Assembly (NCBI GenBank): GCA_964648215.1
Contig: CAZYMF010000081.1
Coordinates: 1-19,815 of the forward strand
Direction: 5' to 3'
DNA: 19,815 bases
Origin: CAZYMF01 sp964648215
Lineage (GTDB): Bacteria > Desulfobacterota > Binatia > HRBIN30 > JACQVA1
The translations under genes were made by a program, and so were the position numbers. Below the pieces are notes generated by a model, which saw nothing but the letters and a program-made list of their open reading frames with translations, was not told the origin of the DNA and did no database searches. This document shows positions 6,576-13,446 of this stretch, in pieces (position 1 is the first letter of the stretch; each line of letters begins with the position of its first letter).

Positions 6576-7911
6576 AGTCTTCTTCGGTCTCTTCGCCGGC
6601 GACGCCGGCGGCGCCGGCGAGTGGGATCGTCAGCTCGACGCGGGTGCCGGCCCCGCGCCGCGACTCGATGGTGAATCTGCCGCCGTAGGTGGCCACGCGC
6701 TCGCGCATGCCGATCACCCCCATGCCGTGCTCCGCGGGCGGAGTGCGCAGGAAGGAGCCGGCCTCGAAGCCACAGCCGTCGTCCTGGATCGTCAGCATCG
6801 CCGCCTCGGCGTCGACGGTGAGGCGGACGTCGACGCGCCCGGCCTGGGCATGGCGGGCCACGTTGGTCAGGGCCTCTTGCAGCACGCGGTAGAGAGCCAC
6901 CTCGATCGCCCGCGGCAGGCGCGTCTCCGCCGGCGGCGCCGCCAGGGTGACCGGGATCTGCGTGCGCTCGCTGAATCGCTTGCTGTAGGACTGGATCGCC
7001 GGCACCAGGCCGAGGTCGTCCAGCACCGCCGGCCGCAGCAGCTGCGAGAGGTTGCGGACGGTCTGCAGCACGGTTCCGACCTGCTCGCGCGCCTCGCGCA
7101 GGTACTCGCGCACCGGGCTGTCCGGATCCAGGCGGCGCTCGATGAGGCCGAGGTCCAGCTTTACCGCGGTCAGCGCCTGGCCGAGATCGTCGTGCAGCTC
7201 GCGGGCGAGTCGGCGCATGGTGCGCTCGCCGACCTGCATCATGCTCTGCGACAGGCGGCGCAGATCGTCCTGCTGGCGCAGCGACTGCTGGTACAGCGCT
7301 TCCTTTTCGCCCACGGCGACGGCGAGGCGGTTCTCGCGATCCTGCAGGATGCGGAACATGCGCAGCCCGCCGCCGATGATGATGCCGAAGATCAGCGCCT
7401 CGAAGACGAGCGTCAGGCGCTGGCGCAGCAGCAGCGGTACCTGCTCGACCGCACTGGGCCCGAAGCCGCTTTCCTCCATGAGGATGAGGACGACCGCCAG
7501 GACGATGGTCGCCACCAGGCTGTGCAGCCCGATGTCGGCGCCGTAGATCAGGCCGTAGCTGGCGATCTGGACCACGAAGGTGGGCACCAGCGGGCTGTAC
7601 ACCCCGCCCGACCAGTGCGCCGCCACCGCCATCGGCATGAGATTGGCGGCGATGTCGAACCACACCCAGTCCGACGTCATCGCCTCGCGGCGCTGGCGCT
7701 CGAAGAGCAGCAGGTCGGCGGCGACGTAGAGGGCGAAGTTGATGTGGATCGCCCACGCCGAGACGGTGACGCCGCTATAGAACCAGTAGAGGATCGCCCA
7801 GCACGCGCCGCCCTCGAGCATGCGGATGATCAGCAGGGCCACGGCGGCCGCGCGAATCCGACGGTGCTGGATGTGCCCTTGCAGGGCAATCTGGGCCAGC
7901 TGCGACCACAT
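6547..7911 (-). CDS. Membrane histidine kinase, NarX/DegS class (HisKA_3)
   Basis: A 454-residue inner-membrane sensor kinase. Residues 21-185 contain about five or six hydrophobic segments with short loops (for example 22-44, 56-70, 83-99, 108-124, 130-146, 168-184) and no large periplasmic domain, so it probably senses a signal in or near the membrane. A coiled linker (about 190-230) leads to the HisKA_3 dimerisation helix with the phosphorylated His240 in RRLARELHDDLGQAL. The ATPase domain shows the N box EALTNVARHA (Asn350), the G1 box DDGCGF (377-382) and the G2 box GMGVIGMRERV (396-406). The C terminus ends in an acidic tail whose gene end overlaps the response regulator at 6575. A GGAG ribosome site lies eight bases before ATG 7911, and a TATAAA at 7952-7947 (minus) could be part of a promoter. 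The signal is unknown. Confidence 0.95.
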   Translation of the reverse strand: MWSQLAQIALQGHIQHRRIRAAAVALLIIRMLEGGACWAILYWFYSGVTVSAWAIHINFALYVAADLLLFERQRREAMTSDWVWFDIAANLMPMAVAAHWSGGVYSPLVPTFVVQIASYGLIYGADIGLHSLVATIVLAVVLILMEESGFGPSAVEQVPLLLRQRLTLVFEALIFGIIIGGGLRMFRILQDRENRLAVAVGEKEALYQQSLRQQDDLRRLSQSMMQVGERTMRRLARELHDDLGQALTAVKLDLGLIERRLDPDSPVREYLREAREQVGTVLQTVRNLSQLLRPAVLDDLGLVPAIQSYSKRFSERTQIPVTLAAPPAETRLPRAIEVALYRVLQEALTNVARHAQAGRVDVRLTVDAEAAMLTIQDDGCGFEAGSFLRTPPAEHGMGVIGMRERVATYGGRFTIESRRGAGTRVELTIPLAGAAGVAGEETEEDYGEDSRLVG

Positions 7912-7995
7912 AACCGACTCCGGCGACGATCCGGGAAGCGGCGGAGTTTATAGAACGAAATCGGCAGTCAGGGAAACGGAAGCCGGGGCGTGCTG

Positions 7996-8358
7996 TCACC
8001 CCCAGCTCGCCAGCGCCGCCACGAGCAGCGGCACGGCACCCCACAGCAGCGAGATCGCCGCCACCACCTGCGCGTGCCCGCGTAGGAAGTAGAGGCGCTC
8101 GCCCGGGAACGTCCACCAGTGCAGAGCCCGCAGGTTGGCGATCTCGTAGGCGAGACCGACGGCGAAGGCGAGCACGAACACGGATAGGGCGCCGAGTCGC
8201 GGCAGCAGCGCCGCGAGCGTGCCCATGATCAGGCCGAACATCACCAGCACGTTCGTCACCGGGTACAGGGGCCCGCGGTAGACCCACAGGCGCTGCCAGC
8301 GCGCCATGCTCTCCCCGGCGATACCGACCAGCAGGGCGAGAAGATACAAACGCAGCAT
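7996..8358 (-). CDS. Small integral membrane protein, unknown
   Basis: I do not recognise this 120-residue protein. It has four likely membrane helices (about 3-17, 30-51, 55-76 and 95-117) and almost no soluble portion. The conserved-looking loop YEIANLRALHWWTFPGERLY lies between helices 3 and 4 and is rich in aromatic and charged residues. ATG 8358 is preceded by GAGG six bases upstream; a longer frame beginning at GTG 8427 would add an Ala-rich leader without family character. The gene is 103 bp beyond the end of the aminotransferase-ligase fusion, on the same strand, and could be the last member of that operon or an independent gene. No function is proposed. Confidence 0.75.
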   Translation of the reverse strand: MLRLYLLALLVGIAGESMARWQRLWVYRGPLYPVTNVLVMFGLIMGTLAALLPRLGALSVFVLAFAVGLAYEIANLRALHWWTFPGERLYFLRGHAQVVAAISLLWGAVPLLVAALASWG

Positions 8359-8461
8359 GGCCGCCTCGTAGCACGGCGGCGCCGCGGCGGCCAACGGCGC
8401 CGCGGTTGCGCATTTTCTTTTTCCCACGGAGGCTGCAAACGAGGCCGAACCAACCCTCGGC

Positions 8462-10477
8462 TCACCGGGAGTCGGCCAGGAACGCGCGCAGCGCCTCGTC
8501 GCCGATTCCCAGCAGCCGGCCCACCCGCGTGGCGACGATGAGGCCGTAGAGGTTGCTGTCGCCGACGATCTCGCGTTGCACCGGCCACGACGCCTCGCCG
8601 ACGGCGAGCGTTGCCCCGCCGTTGCGCTCGCTCAGCTGCGCCCGCGAGAAGCACTCCGCGTGGGGCCTCTGCGCCGCCAACGCCGCCAGCGACGGATCGT
8701 CGCCGCAGAGCAGCACGGCGCCGCCGCGGCGCGTGACGTCGTCGCAGAGAGTGGCGATCTCGGCGCGCAGCACCGCCAGTGCCTGGTGATCCTCGCTGAA
8801 GCTCGGGCTGAGGCCGGAGACGACGGCGATGTCGGGATGCACCGTGCGCAGGTGTGCGGCCATGTCTCCCGGCCGACGCACGCCGAGCTCGAGGACGAGC
8901 ACGTCGACGGGCGCGCGGGCGAACAACGCCGTCCCCAGGGCGCGCGCGAATCCGCGCGCGACGGACGACGGGCGACTCGTATCGAGGGGCGTGTCGAGCA
9001 CGGCCAGCGGCAGGCCCACCTCGGTGTTGTACGAGAGCGGATTGGCGCGCACCGCCAGGCTCGGCGCCAGCGCCTCGACCAGCAGGCGCTTGAGGACCGT
9101 CTTGCCGCGGCTGCCGGCAATCGCCACCACGCGCGGGCGGCGGCGCGCCAGGTAGAGGCGGGCCAGAGCGTGCAGCACGCCCACCCCGGCGCGCCGCGTG
9201 CCCGCCCGCCGGCGCGGCGCGGCTGCGGCTGCCGGTGAGGGGCCGGGCCGCGCCGGGGCGAGCCGATGCCCGGAGAAGTAGTTGCCCAGCCGCTCGAAGG
9301 CGAGATCGATGTCGCGATCGTCGCGCGCGTAGCACAGGCGCAGGTGCGCCTCGCCGGTGGGCCCGAAGGCCACGCCGGGCACCAGGGCCACGCGGGCGCG
9401 CGTCAGAATGTCCTCGCTCAGACGCCGCGAATCACGCGCCAGCGGCACCGTGTCCTTCACTCGCGGGAAGACGAAGTAGGACGCGTTCGGCCGCTGGTAG
9501 TCGAAGACGTCGGCGAGCTGATCGAGATAGCCGATGACGCGGTCGCGGCGGCGGCGGAACACCTGCCGAAACTCGGCCACGAACGGCTCGCCCAGGGTGA
9601 GCGCGGCGATGGCGCCGTACTGCGATACCACCGGCGCGCAGGTCACCAGCGTGTCGTGCACCTTGAGGATCTCCGCGACCCGCGCCCGCGGGCCGTGCAG
9701 GAAGGCCACGCGCCAACCGGTCATGCCGTAGGATTTCGAGAAGGAGACGGTGCGCACCACGCGCGCGCGCGCCTCGGCGACCAGCGCCGGGCTGAACGGC
9801 GCGGTGTCGGTGTAGACGAAGTCCTTGTACACCTCGTCGGTGAGCACCAGCAGGTCGTGCCGCTCGGCGACCTCGAGCATGCGCAGGGTCTGCGCGCGCG
9901 AGAAGATCGTGCCCGTGGGATTGTTGGGGTTGCACAGCAGCAGCGCGCGGGTGCGGCGGCTGACGGCCGCGGCGATGGCGTCCGGATCGAGATCGAAGTT
10001 GGCGTCCTCGGCCAGCGCGACGAAGCGCGGCACGCCGCCGGCCAGGCGGATGGCCGGCAGGTAGGAGGCGTAGGTGGGCGAGGTGAGCAGGACCTCGTCC
10101 CCGGGATTGACGGTGGCCAGGAGCGTCGCCGACAGCGCCTCGATGGCGCCGCAGGTGATGATGATCTCGCCGTCCGGGTCGTAGCGCATCCCCTCGCGCA
10201 GCAGCGTCTCGGCGATCAGCTCGCGCAGCTCCGGCAGGCCGGGGGTGACCGAGTACTTGGCGCACAGCCCCGCCGCCAGCTTCTCCTGGACGAACTGCTT
10301 GATCGGCGCCGGCGTGTCGAAGCTGGGGATTCCCTGTGCCAGCGACACGACGTCGGGGATGCGGCTGGCCTGCAGCTCGACCGCCTTGATCGGCGACAGC
10401 TCGACCTCCGCCAGGCGTTGGGCCGCCGACGGTCCGGGGGGGCGCAAGCCGTTGAAGCTGGGCAGGCGCAGCGCCAT
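8462..10477 (-). CDS. Fusion of PLP aminotransferase and truncated MurF-like ligase domain
   Basis: One uninterrupted frame of 671 residues. Residues 1-402 form a complete fold-type I aminotransferase: CNPNNPTGT (182-190), LTDEVYKDF with Asp214 and Tyr217, Schiff-base Lys248 in SFSKSYGMTGWRVAF, and the carboxylate-binding Arg380 in GEAHLRLCYA. A Pro/Ala/Arg linker (403-432) leads to a Mur-ligase central domain (about 433-671): P-loop AGSRGKT (454-460, Lys459), NPLSYNTEVGLPLAVL (MurF NNEIGVP region), LELGVRRPGDMAAHL, and the SEDH histidine at 561-564. It stops after GDSNLYGLIVATRVGRLLGI, where MurF would enter its C-terminal domain; that domain and the N-terminal UDP-binding domain are absent. 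No other frame after the stop encodes them. ATG 10477 shares one base with the TGA of the phosphatase gene (TGATG), so the pair is translationally coupled. Likely cytoplasmic; substrate and product unknown. The ligase part may be an amide-forming ATPase needing a partner, or may be degenerate. Confidence 0.88.
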   Translation of the reverse strand: MALRLPSFNGLRPPGPSAAQRLAEVELSPIKAVELQASRIPDVVSLAQGIPSFDTPAPIKQFVQEKLAAGLCAKYSVTPGLPELRELIAETLLREGMRYDPDGEIIITCGAIEALSATLLATVNPGDEVLLTSPTYASYLPAIRLAGGVPRFVALAEDANFDLDPDAIAAAVSRRTRALLLCNPNNPTGTIFSRAQTLRMLEVAERHDLLVLTDEVYKDFVYTDTAPFSPALVAEARARVVRTVSFSKSYGMTGWRVAFLHGPRARVAEILKVHDTLVTCAPVVSQYGAIAALTLGEPFVAEFRQVFRRRRDRVIGYLDQLADVFDYQRPNASYFVFPRVKDTVPLARDSRRLSEDILTRARVALVPGVAFGPTGEAHLRLCYARDDRDIDLAFERLGNYFSGHRLAPARPGPSPAAAAAPRRRAGTRRAGVGVLHALARLYLARRRPRVVAIAGSRGKTVLKRLLVEALAPSLAVRANPLSYNTEVGLPLAVLDTPLDTSRPSSVARGFARALGTALFARAPVDVLVLELGVRRPGDMAAHLRTVHPDIAVVSGLSPSFSEDHQALAVLRAEIATLCDDVTRRGGAVLLCGDDPSLAALAAQRPHAECFSRAQLSERNGGATLAVGEASWPVQREIVGDSNLYGLIVATRVGRLLGIGDEALRAFLADSR

Positions 10478-11097
10478 CAGCACAGCCCCGCGGCCGCCGC
10501 CAGGTGCTCGGTGCGATCGAGGGCCTCGGCGCGCCAGGCGCCGCCGCTCTCGCCGACGATGTGGATGGAGGCCAGCTCGATCGCCAGGCGGCGCGCCGGC
10601 TCGTCGAGGCGCAGGAGCTCGACGAGGATCGAGCGGATCACGCCCTTGTGCAGCACGAGCAGCAACGTGCCCGCCGGGGCGGTGGCCAGGACCTGGCGCA
10701 GGGCATCCGCGGTACGGCGCTGGAACGCCGCCGTCGAATCGCCCTGCGGGTAGCGGAAGTCGCCGCGCTCGGACAGCCACGCGCGCCAGAGGCGATGGCG
10801 ATCGGGATCGCTGCTGGCGATCTCCTCCTCCGTCAAACCTTCCCAGGCGCCGAAGTTCACCTCGTTGAAACCGGCCACCGAGGTCACCGGGCCGCCGCGT
10901 GCGACCAGGCGCGCCCCCTCGACCGAGCGCGACAGTTCGCTGGCGTAGACGGCGGCAAAGCGCTCACCCGCCAGCGCCGCGGCCGCCCGGCGCATCTGCG
11001 CTCGGCCCGTCTCGCTCAACGGCACGTCGGTGGCGCCGTAGTAGCGAATGCTCGATTGCCCGTCGGTCTCTCCGTGGCGAACCAGCACCAGGCGCAT
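10477..11097 (-). CDS. Histidine phosphatase superfamily protein (phosphoglycerate mutase-like)
   Basis: A 206-residue cytoplasmic enzyme of the histidine phosphatase superfamily. The phosphorylated His8 lies in LVLVRHGET, a second-shell Arg in SELSRSVEGA (Arg56), the acid Glu79 in FNEVNFGAWEG, and the second catalytic His150 in LLVLHKGVIRS. Length and motif order resemble CobC (alpha-ribazole phosphatase) and general broad-range phosphatases rather than true phosphoglycerate mutase. No cobalamin genes are nearby, so CobC function is not supported. It begins three bases after the TGA of the upstream MFS gene and its own stop overlaps the start of the aminotransferase-ligase fusion, so it is a core member of this operon and may remove a phosphate from a pathway intermediate. 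Confidence 0.92.
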   Translation of the reverse strand: MRLVLVRHGETDGQSSIRYYGATDVPLSETGRAQMRRAAAALAGERFAAVYASELSRSVEGARLVARGGPVTSVAGFNEVNFGAWEGLTEEEIASSDPDRHRLWRAWLSERGDFRYPQGDSTAAFQRRTADALRQVLATAPAGTLLLVLHKGVIRSILVELLRLDEPARRLAIELASIHIVGESGGAWRAEALDRTEHLAAAAGLC

Positions 11098-11100
11098 GGC

Positions 11101-12330
11101 TCACACCGCCGGCTCGCCGATCGTGACTCCCGGCTTGTCTCTCGTCAGCGGGGCGTCGTTGCCGGGAAGCCCGGCCGCCGAGGCGAAGGCGACCAGCGCG
11201 CTGGTGACCACCAGAAGCGCGACGACGGCGGCAAGGTAGAGAAAGACCACGCTCAGGCCGGGCCCCGAGCGGACCTGTGCGATCAACGGCACCGCCAGCG
11301 CCCCGCAGCCGAGGCCGAGGGCCGGCTGGATCCCATATCCGGCCGCGCGCCAGCGCGGCGGCGAGAAGCGGGCGAACAGGTCGTTCTCGAGCGGCTGCAT
11401 GCCGAGGCTGAAGAACAGGAAGAGCGCCGTGGTGCCCGCCAGTGCGGCGCCGAACAGCCAGCTCATCAGCAGCAGCAGCGGCAGGCTCACGGCGTGAAAG
11501 GCGAGGTAGGGCCAGCGAACGTCGTAGCGCTTTGCCAGGCGCCCGCCGCCGTACCGGCCCGCCAGACCGACGAGATAGACCCCGGTGGTGATCGCGCCGA
11601 AGCCGGTCAGCGACACGCGCTCGGCGAGATAGGCCGGCAGCACCAGGCTGCTGCCGCGATAGAGGATGCCGCCGAGGACGGCCGCGACGCAGACGAAGAG
11701 GAACGGCAGAACCGCCCCCGGTGCCGGCGGCGAGGGCGACGGCGGTGGCAGGTCGGGCGGCTGCCGATCGGCCTCGTCGGCCGGCAGGAACGTCAGCGCC
11801 GCGAGCACCGTGCACAGCGCCAGACCGGCGAGGTGAAAGGTGTGTTGGACACCCAGATGCTGAGCCAGGAGGGCGGTGATCAAGGGAGTCAGGGCGATCC
11901 CGAGATTGCCGCACACTGCGTACAGAGACGCGTGTGGGCCGCGCTCCGGCGCGGCGTGCGCGATCAGGCTCCGGCCCGCCGAGTGCGAGAGGCCGGCGAA
12001 CAGGCCGAGGCAGGCGAGGCACATCGCCAGGCTGTGCCCGGGCGCGGCTTCGGCCGCCGCCAGGGCGGAGACGCCCATGCCCCCGAGCCCGACCAGCAGC
12101 AGCGAACGCGCCCCCAGCCTGCCCGCGAGCCGATCGCCGGGCAGGGCGGCGAGCCCGAACAGCAGATAGCCGGCGAAGCTCCATCCCAGCACCTGCGGCA
12201 GCGGCAGCCGGAGATCGAGAGCCATGACCACCGCCAGCGTCGGGTACATCAGCTCGAAGAAGTGGGAGGCGAAGTGCGCCACTCCGGAGAGCAGAAGAGC
12301 GTTGCGCCGGTCGGCCGAGAAAGCCCGCAT
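11101..12330 (-). CDS. MFS transporter, probable exporter
   Basis: A 409-residue inner-membrane protein with about 12 hydrophobic segments arranged as two six-helix halves separated by a Pro-rich loop (DLPPPSPSPPAPG). The first half has HFASHFFELMYPTLAVVMA and GYLLFGLAALPGDRLAGRLGAR, similar in style to drug-efflux MFS members such as the fosmidomycin-resistance group; the second half has GRYGGGRLAKRYD at the equivalent inter-helix loop. I start at ATG 12330 because the only extension is a TTG at 12366 adding FRFRGSDTLRL. No clear ribosome site precedes it, and an AT-richer stretch just upstream (GATACT on the minus strand) could be a -10 element, which would make the leader very short. It is the first gene of the compact run ending in the aminotransferase-ligase fusion, so it may export that pathway's product. 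The cargo is unknown. Confidence 0.87.
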   Translation of the reverse strand: MRAFSADRRNALLLSGVAHFASHFFELMYPTLAVVMALDLRLPLPQVLGWSFAGYLLFGLAALPGDRLAGRLGARSLLLVGLGGMGVSALAAAEAAPGHSLAMCLACLGLFAGLSHSAGRSLIAHAAPERGPHASLYAVCGNLGIALTPLITALLAQHLGVQHTFHLAGLALCTVLAALTFLPADEADRQPPDLPPPSPSPPAPGAVLPFLFVCVAAVLGGILYRGSSLVLPAYLAERVSLTGFGAITTGVYLVGLAGRYGGGRLAKRYDVRWPYLAFHAVSLPLLLLMSWLFGAALAGTTALFLFFSLGMQPLENDLFARFSPPRWRAAGYGIQPALGLGCGALAVPLIAQVRSGPGLSVVFLYLAAVVALLVVTSALVAFASAAGLPGNDAPLTRDKPGVTIGEPAV

Positions 12331-12405
12331 CAGCCGCAAAGTATCGGAGCCTCGGAAGCGGAACAAGCCGCTTTTGTGCAGCGGCGGGGGGCGTTGGGCA
12401 GATAA

Positions 12406-12480
12406 CCCTGGAGGGCGCTGCTCCGTCAGCGCCGGGCGGGTGGTTGGGGCACGGCAGCGACGGAGCGCTGCCCTCCAGGG
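12406..12480. repeat. Imperfect inverted repeat, 22-bp arms
   Basis: The left arm at 12406-12427 (CCCTGGAGGGC then CTCCGTC) and the right arm at 12459-12480 (GACGGAG then GCCCTCCAGGG) are complementary at 19 of 22 positions around a 31-bp centre. It lies upstream of the MFS operon, in the only gene-free stretch over 300 bp (12331-12708). It looks like a dispersed non-autonomous palindromic repeat; no transposase is present. A role as terminator or operator is not supported by any T-run or adjacent promoter. Confidence 0.7.
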
Positions 12481-12553
12481 CTACCGGCCTACGCCCCGGC
12501 GATCTGGCGCTGGGTGATGCTGGTCATCCGTTCGATGCCGCGTACGAGGTGGC

Positions 12554-12704
12554 GGGTGTCGGGTGACAGGTGTCGGGTGACAGGTGTCGGGTGTCGGGTG
12601 TCAGGTGTCGGGTGTCGGGTTCCAGGGGGCAGGTCACAGGTGCCCCCTGATCGGTGACACCTGACCCCCTAACCCTGACTTCTCATCCCTGACCCCTGAC
12701 ACCT
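12554..12704. repeat. Intergenic heptamer-repeat element 2
   Basis: Nine contiguous heptamers occupy 12554-12616 (GGGTGTC, GGGTGAC and AGGTGTC variants) plus one decayed unit to 12623. A short hairpin follows: AGGGGGCA at 12624-12631 pairs with TGCCCCCT at 12641-12648. Seven heptamers in the opposite sense fill 12656-12704, beginning and ending with GACACCT, the complement of AGGTGTC. The array ends 4 bp from the stop codon of the dprE2-like gene. The whole region could fold into a long imperfect stem. The 7-bp period and opposed arms match elements 1 and 3 although the heptamer differs. Confidence 0.88.
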
Positions 12705-12708
12705 GTAT

Positions 12709-13446
12709 CTAGAAGCCGATGCGCCGCATCACCGCGCGCGGCAACGAGCGGATGACCAGCATCACCCAGCGCCAGATCGCCGGGGCGTAGATCTCGGGCG
12801 TCCCCTTGTCGATGGCGCGGAGCACGGCGCGGGCGACGTCGTCGGGCTCGCCGGCGAACGGGGGCGGCTGCAGGCCGGCGGTCATGCCGGTCTTGACGAA
12901 GCCGGGCTTGACGACGATCGTGCGCAGCCCCTGGGCGCGAAACTTGTGGTCGAGGCCTTCGAGGTAGCGCGACAGGCCGGCCTTGGCCGCGCCGTAGAGG
13001 ATGACGGGCTTGCGGCCGCGCTCGCCGGCCACCGAGCTGAACACGCACAGCGTGCCGCCGCCGGCGGCGAGCAGCCGCGCGCGCGCCTGCTCGCAGAACT
13101 CGACGGTGTTGGCGAAGTCGGCGGCCAGCAGCTTGCGGCGCAGCTCGGCGTCGGCCTCGAGCTGCTCTTGCGTGGCGAACAGCCCCGCGGTCACCACCAC
13201 CGCGTCGATTCGTCCGAGCGCGGCAGCGGCGCTGTCGAGGGCCGGCGCGAAGCTCTCCGGCTCGAGCAGATCGCAGTGCGCCGTGCCGACCTCGCTGCCG
13301 GCGCCGTGCACCTGAAGGTCGCGCGCGCTGCGGGCGAGCTCCTCGGCATCGCGACCGAGAAGGAAGAGCTGGTCGCCGCGTTGCGCCAGCAGCCGCGCCA
13401 GGGCGCGGCCCATCCCCTTGGTGGCTCCGAGCAGCACGACCTTCAT
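12709..13446 (-). CDS. DprE2-like short-chain dehydrogenase/reductase
   Basis: A 245-residue NAD(P)H-dependent short-chain dehydrogenase. The cofactor motif LGATKGMGRALAR (Gly7, Gly11, Gly13) opens the Rossmann fold, TAG replaces the usual NAG at 86-88, and the catalytic residues are Ser138 (FSSVAGERG), Tyr151 and Lys155 (YGAAK). The ATG overlaps the stop of the upstream oxidase gene by four bases (ATGA), so the two are translationally coupled. In mycobacteria, DprE1 (FAD oxidase) and DprE2 (SDR reductase) together epimerise decaprenylphosphoryl-ribose to -arabinose; the same pairing here suggests a polyprenyl-phosphate or related sugar epimerisation by oxidation then reduction. The C terminus WRWVMLVIRSLPRAVMRRIGF is hydrophobic and basic, fitting membrane association, as in DprE2. 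The exact substrate is not established; no prenyltransferase is in the window. Confidence 0.85.
   Translation of the reverse strand: MKVVLLGATKGMGRALARLLAQRGDQLFLLGRDAEELARSARDLQVHGAGSEVGTAHCDLLEPESFAPALDSAAAALGRIDAVVVTAGLFATQEQLEADAELRRKLLAADFANTVEFCEQARARLLAAGGGTLCVFSSVAGERGRKPVILYGAAKAGLSRYLEGLDHKFRAQGLRTIVVKPGFVKTGMTAGLQPPPFAGEPDDVARAVLRAIDKGTPEIYAPAIWRWVMLVIRSLPRAVMRRIGF

Noticed and set aside
8377..8420. GC-rich repeat followed by a T-rich tract (CATTTTCTTTTT) as a plus-strand terminator
   Set aside because: No plus-strand gene precedes it; the T-tract is read as A on the coding strand here, so it is not a terminator for the fusion gene.
8462..9270. Mur-ligase part as a separate gene from the aminotransferase
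   Set aside because: No stop codon separates the halves and the linker has no convincing ribosome site with start codon, so a fusion is the simplest reading; a sequencing error removing a stop cannot be fully excluded.
10478..10780. N-terminal extension of the aminotransferase-ligase frame up to 10780
   Set aside because: The extra 101 residues are Arg/Pro/Gly-rich and overlap the phosphatase gene; ATG 10477 with the TGATG junction is the natural start.
9266..12405. Long plus-strand frames (495 and 633 codons) opposite the aminotransferase, phosphatase and MFS genes
   Set aside because: No domain motifs and biased Arg/Gln/Ala composition; the minus-strand genes explain the codon pattern.
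12554..12704. CRISPR array
   Set aside because: Units are 7 bp and directly adjacent with no spacers, and there are no cas genes.
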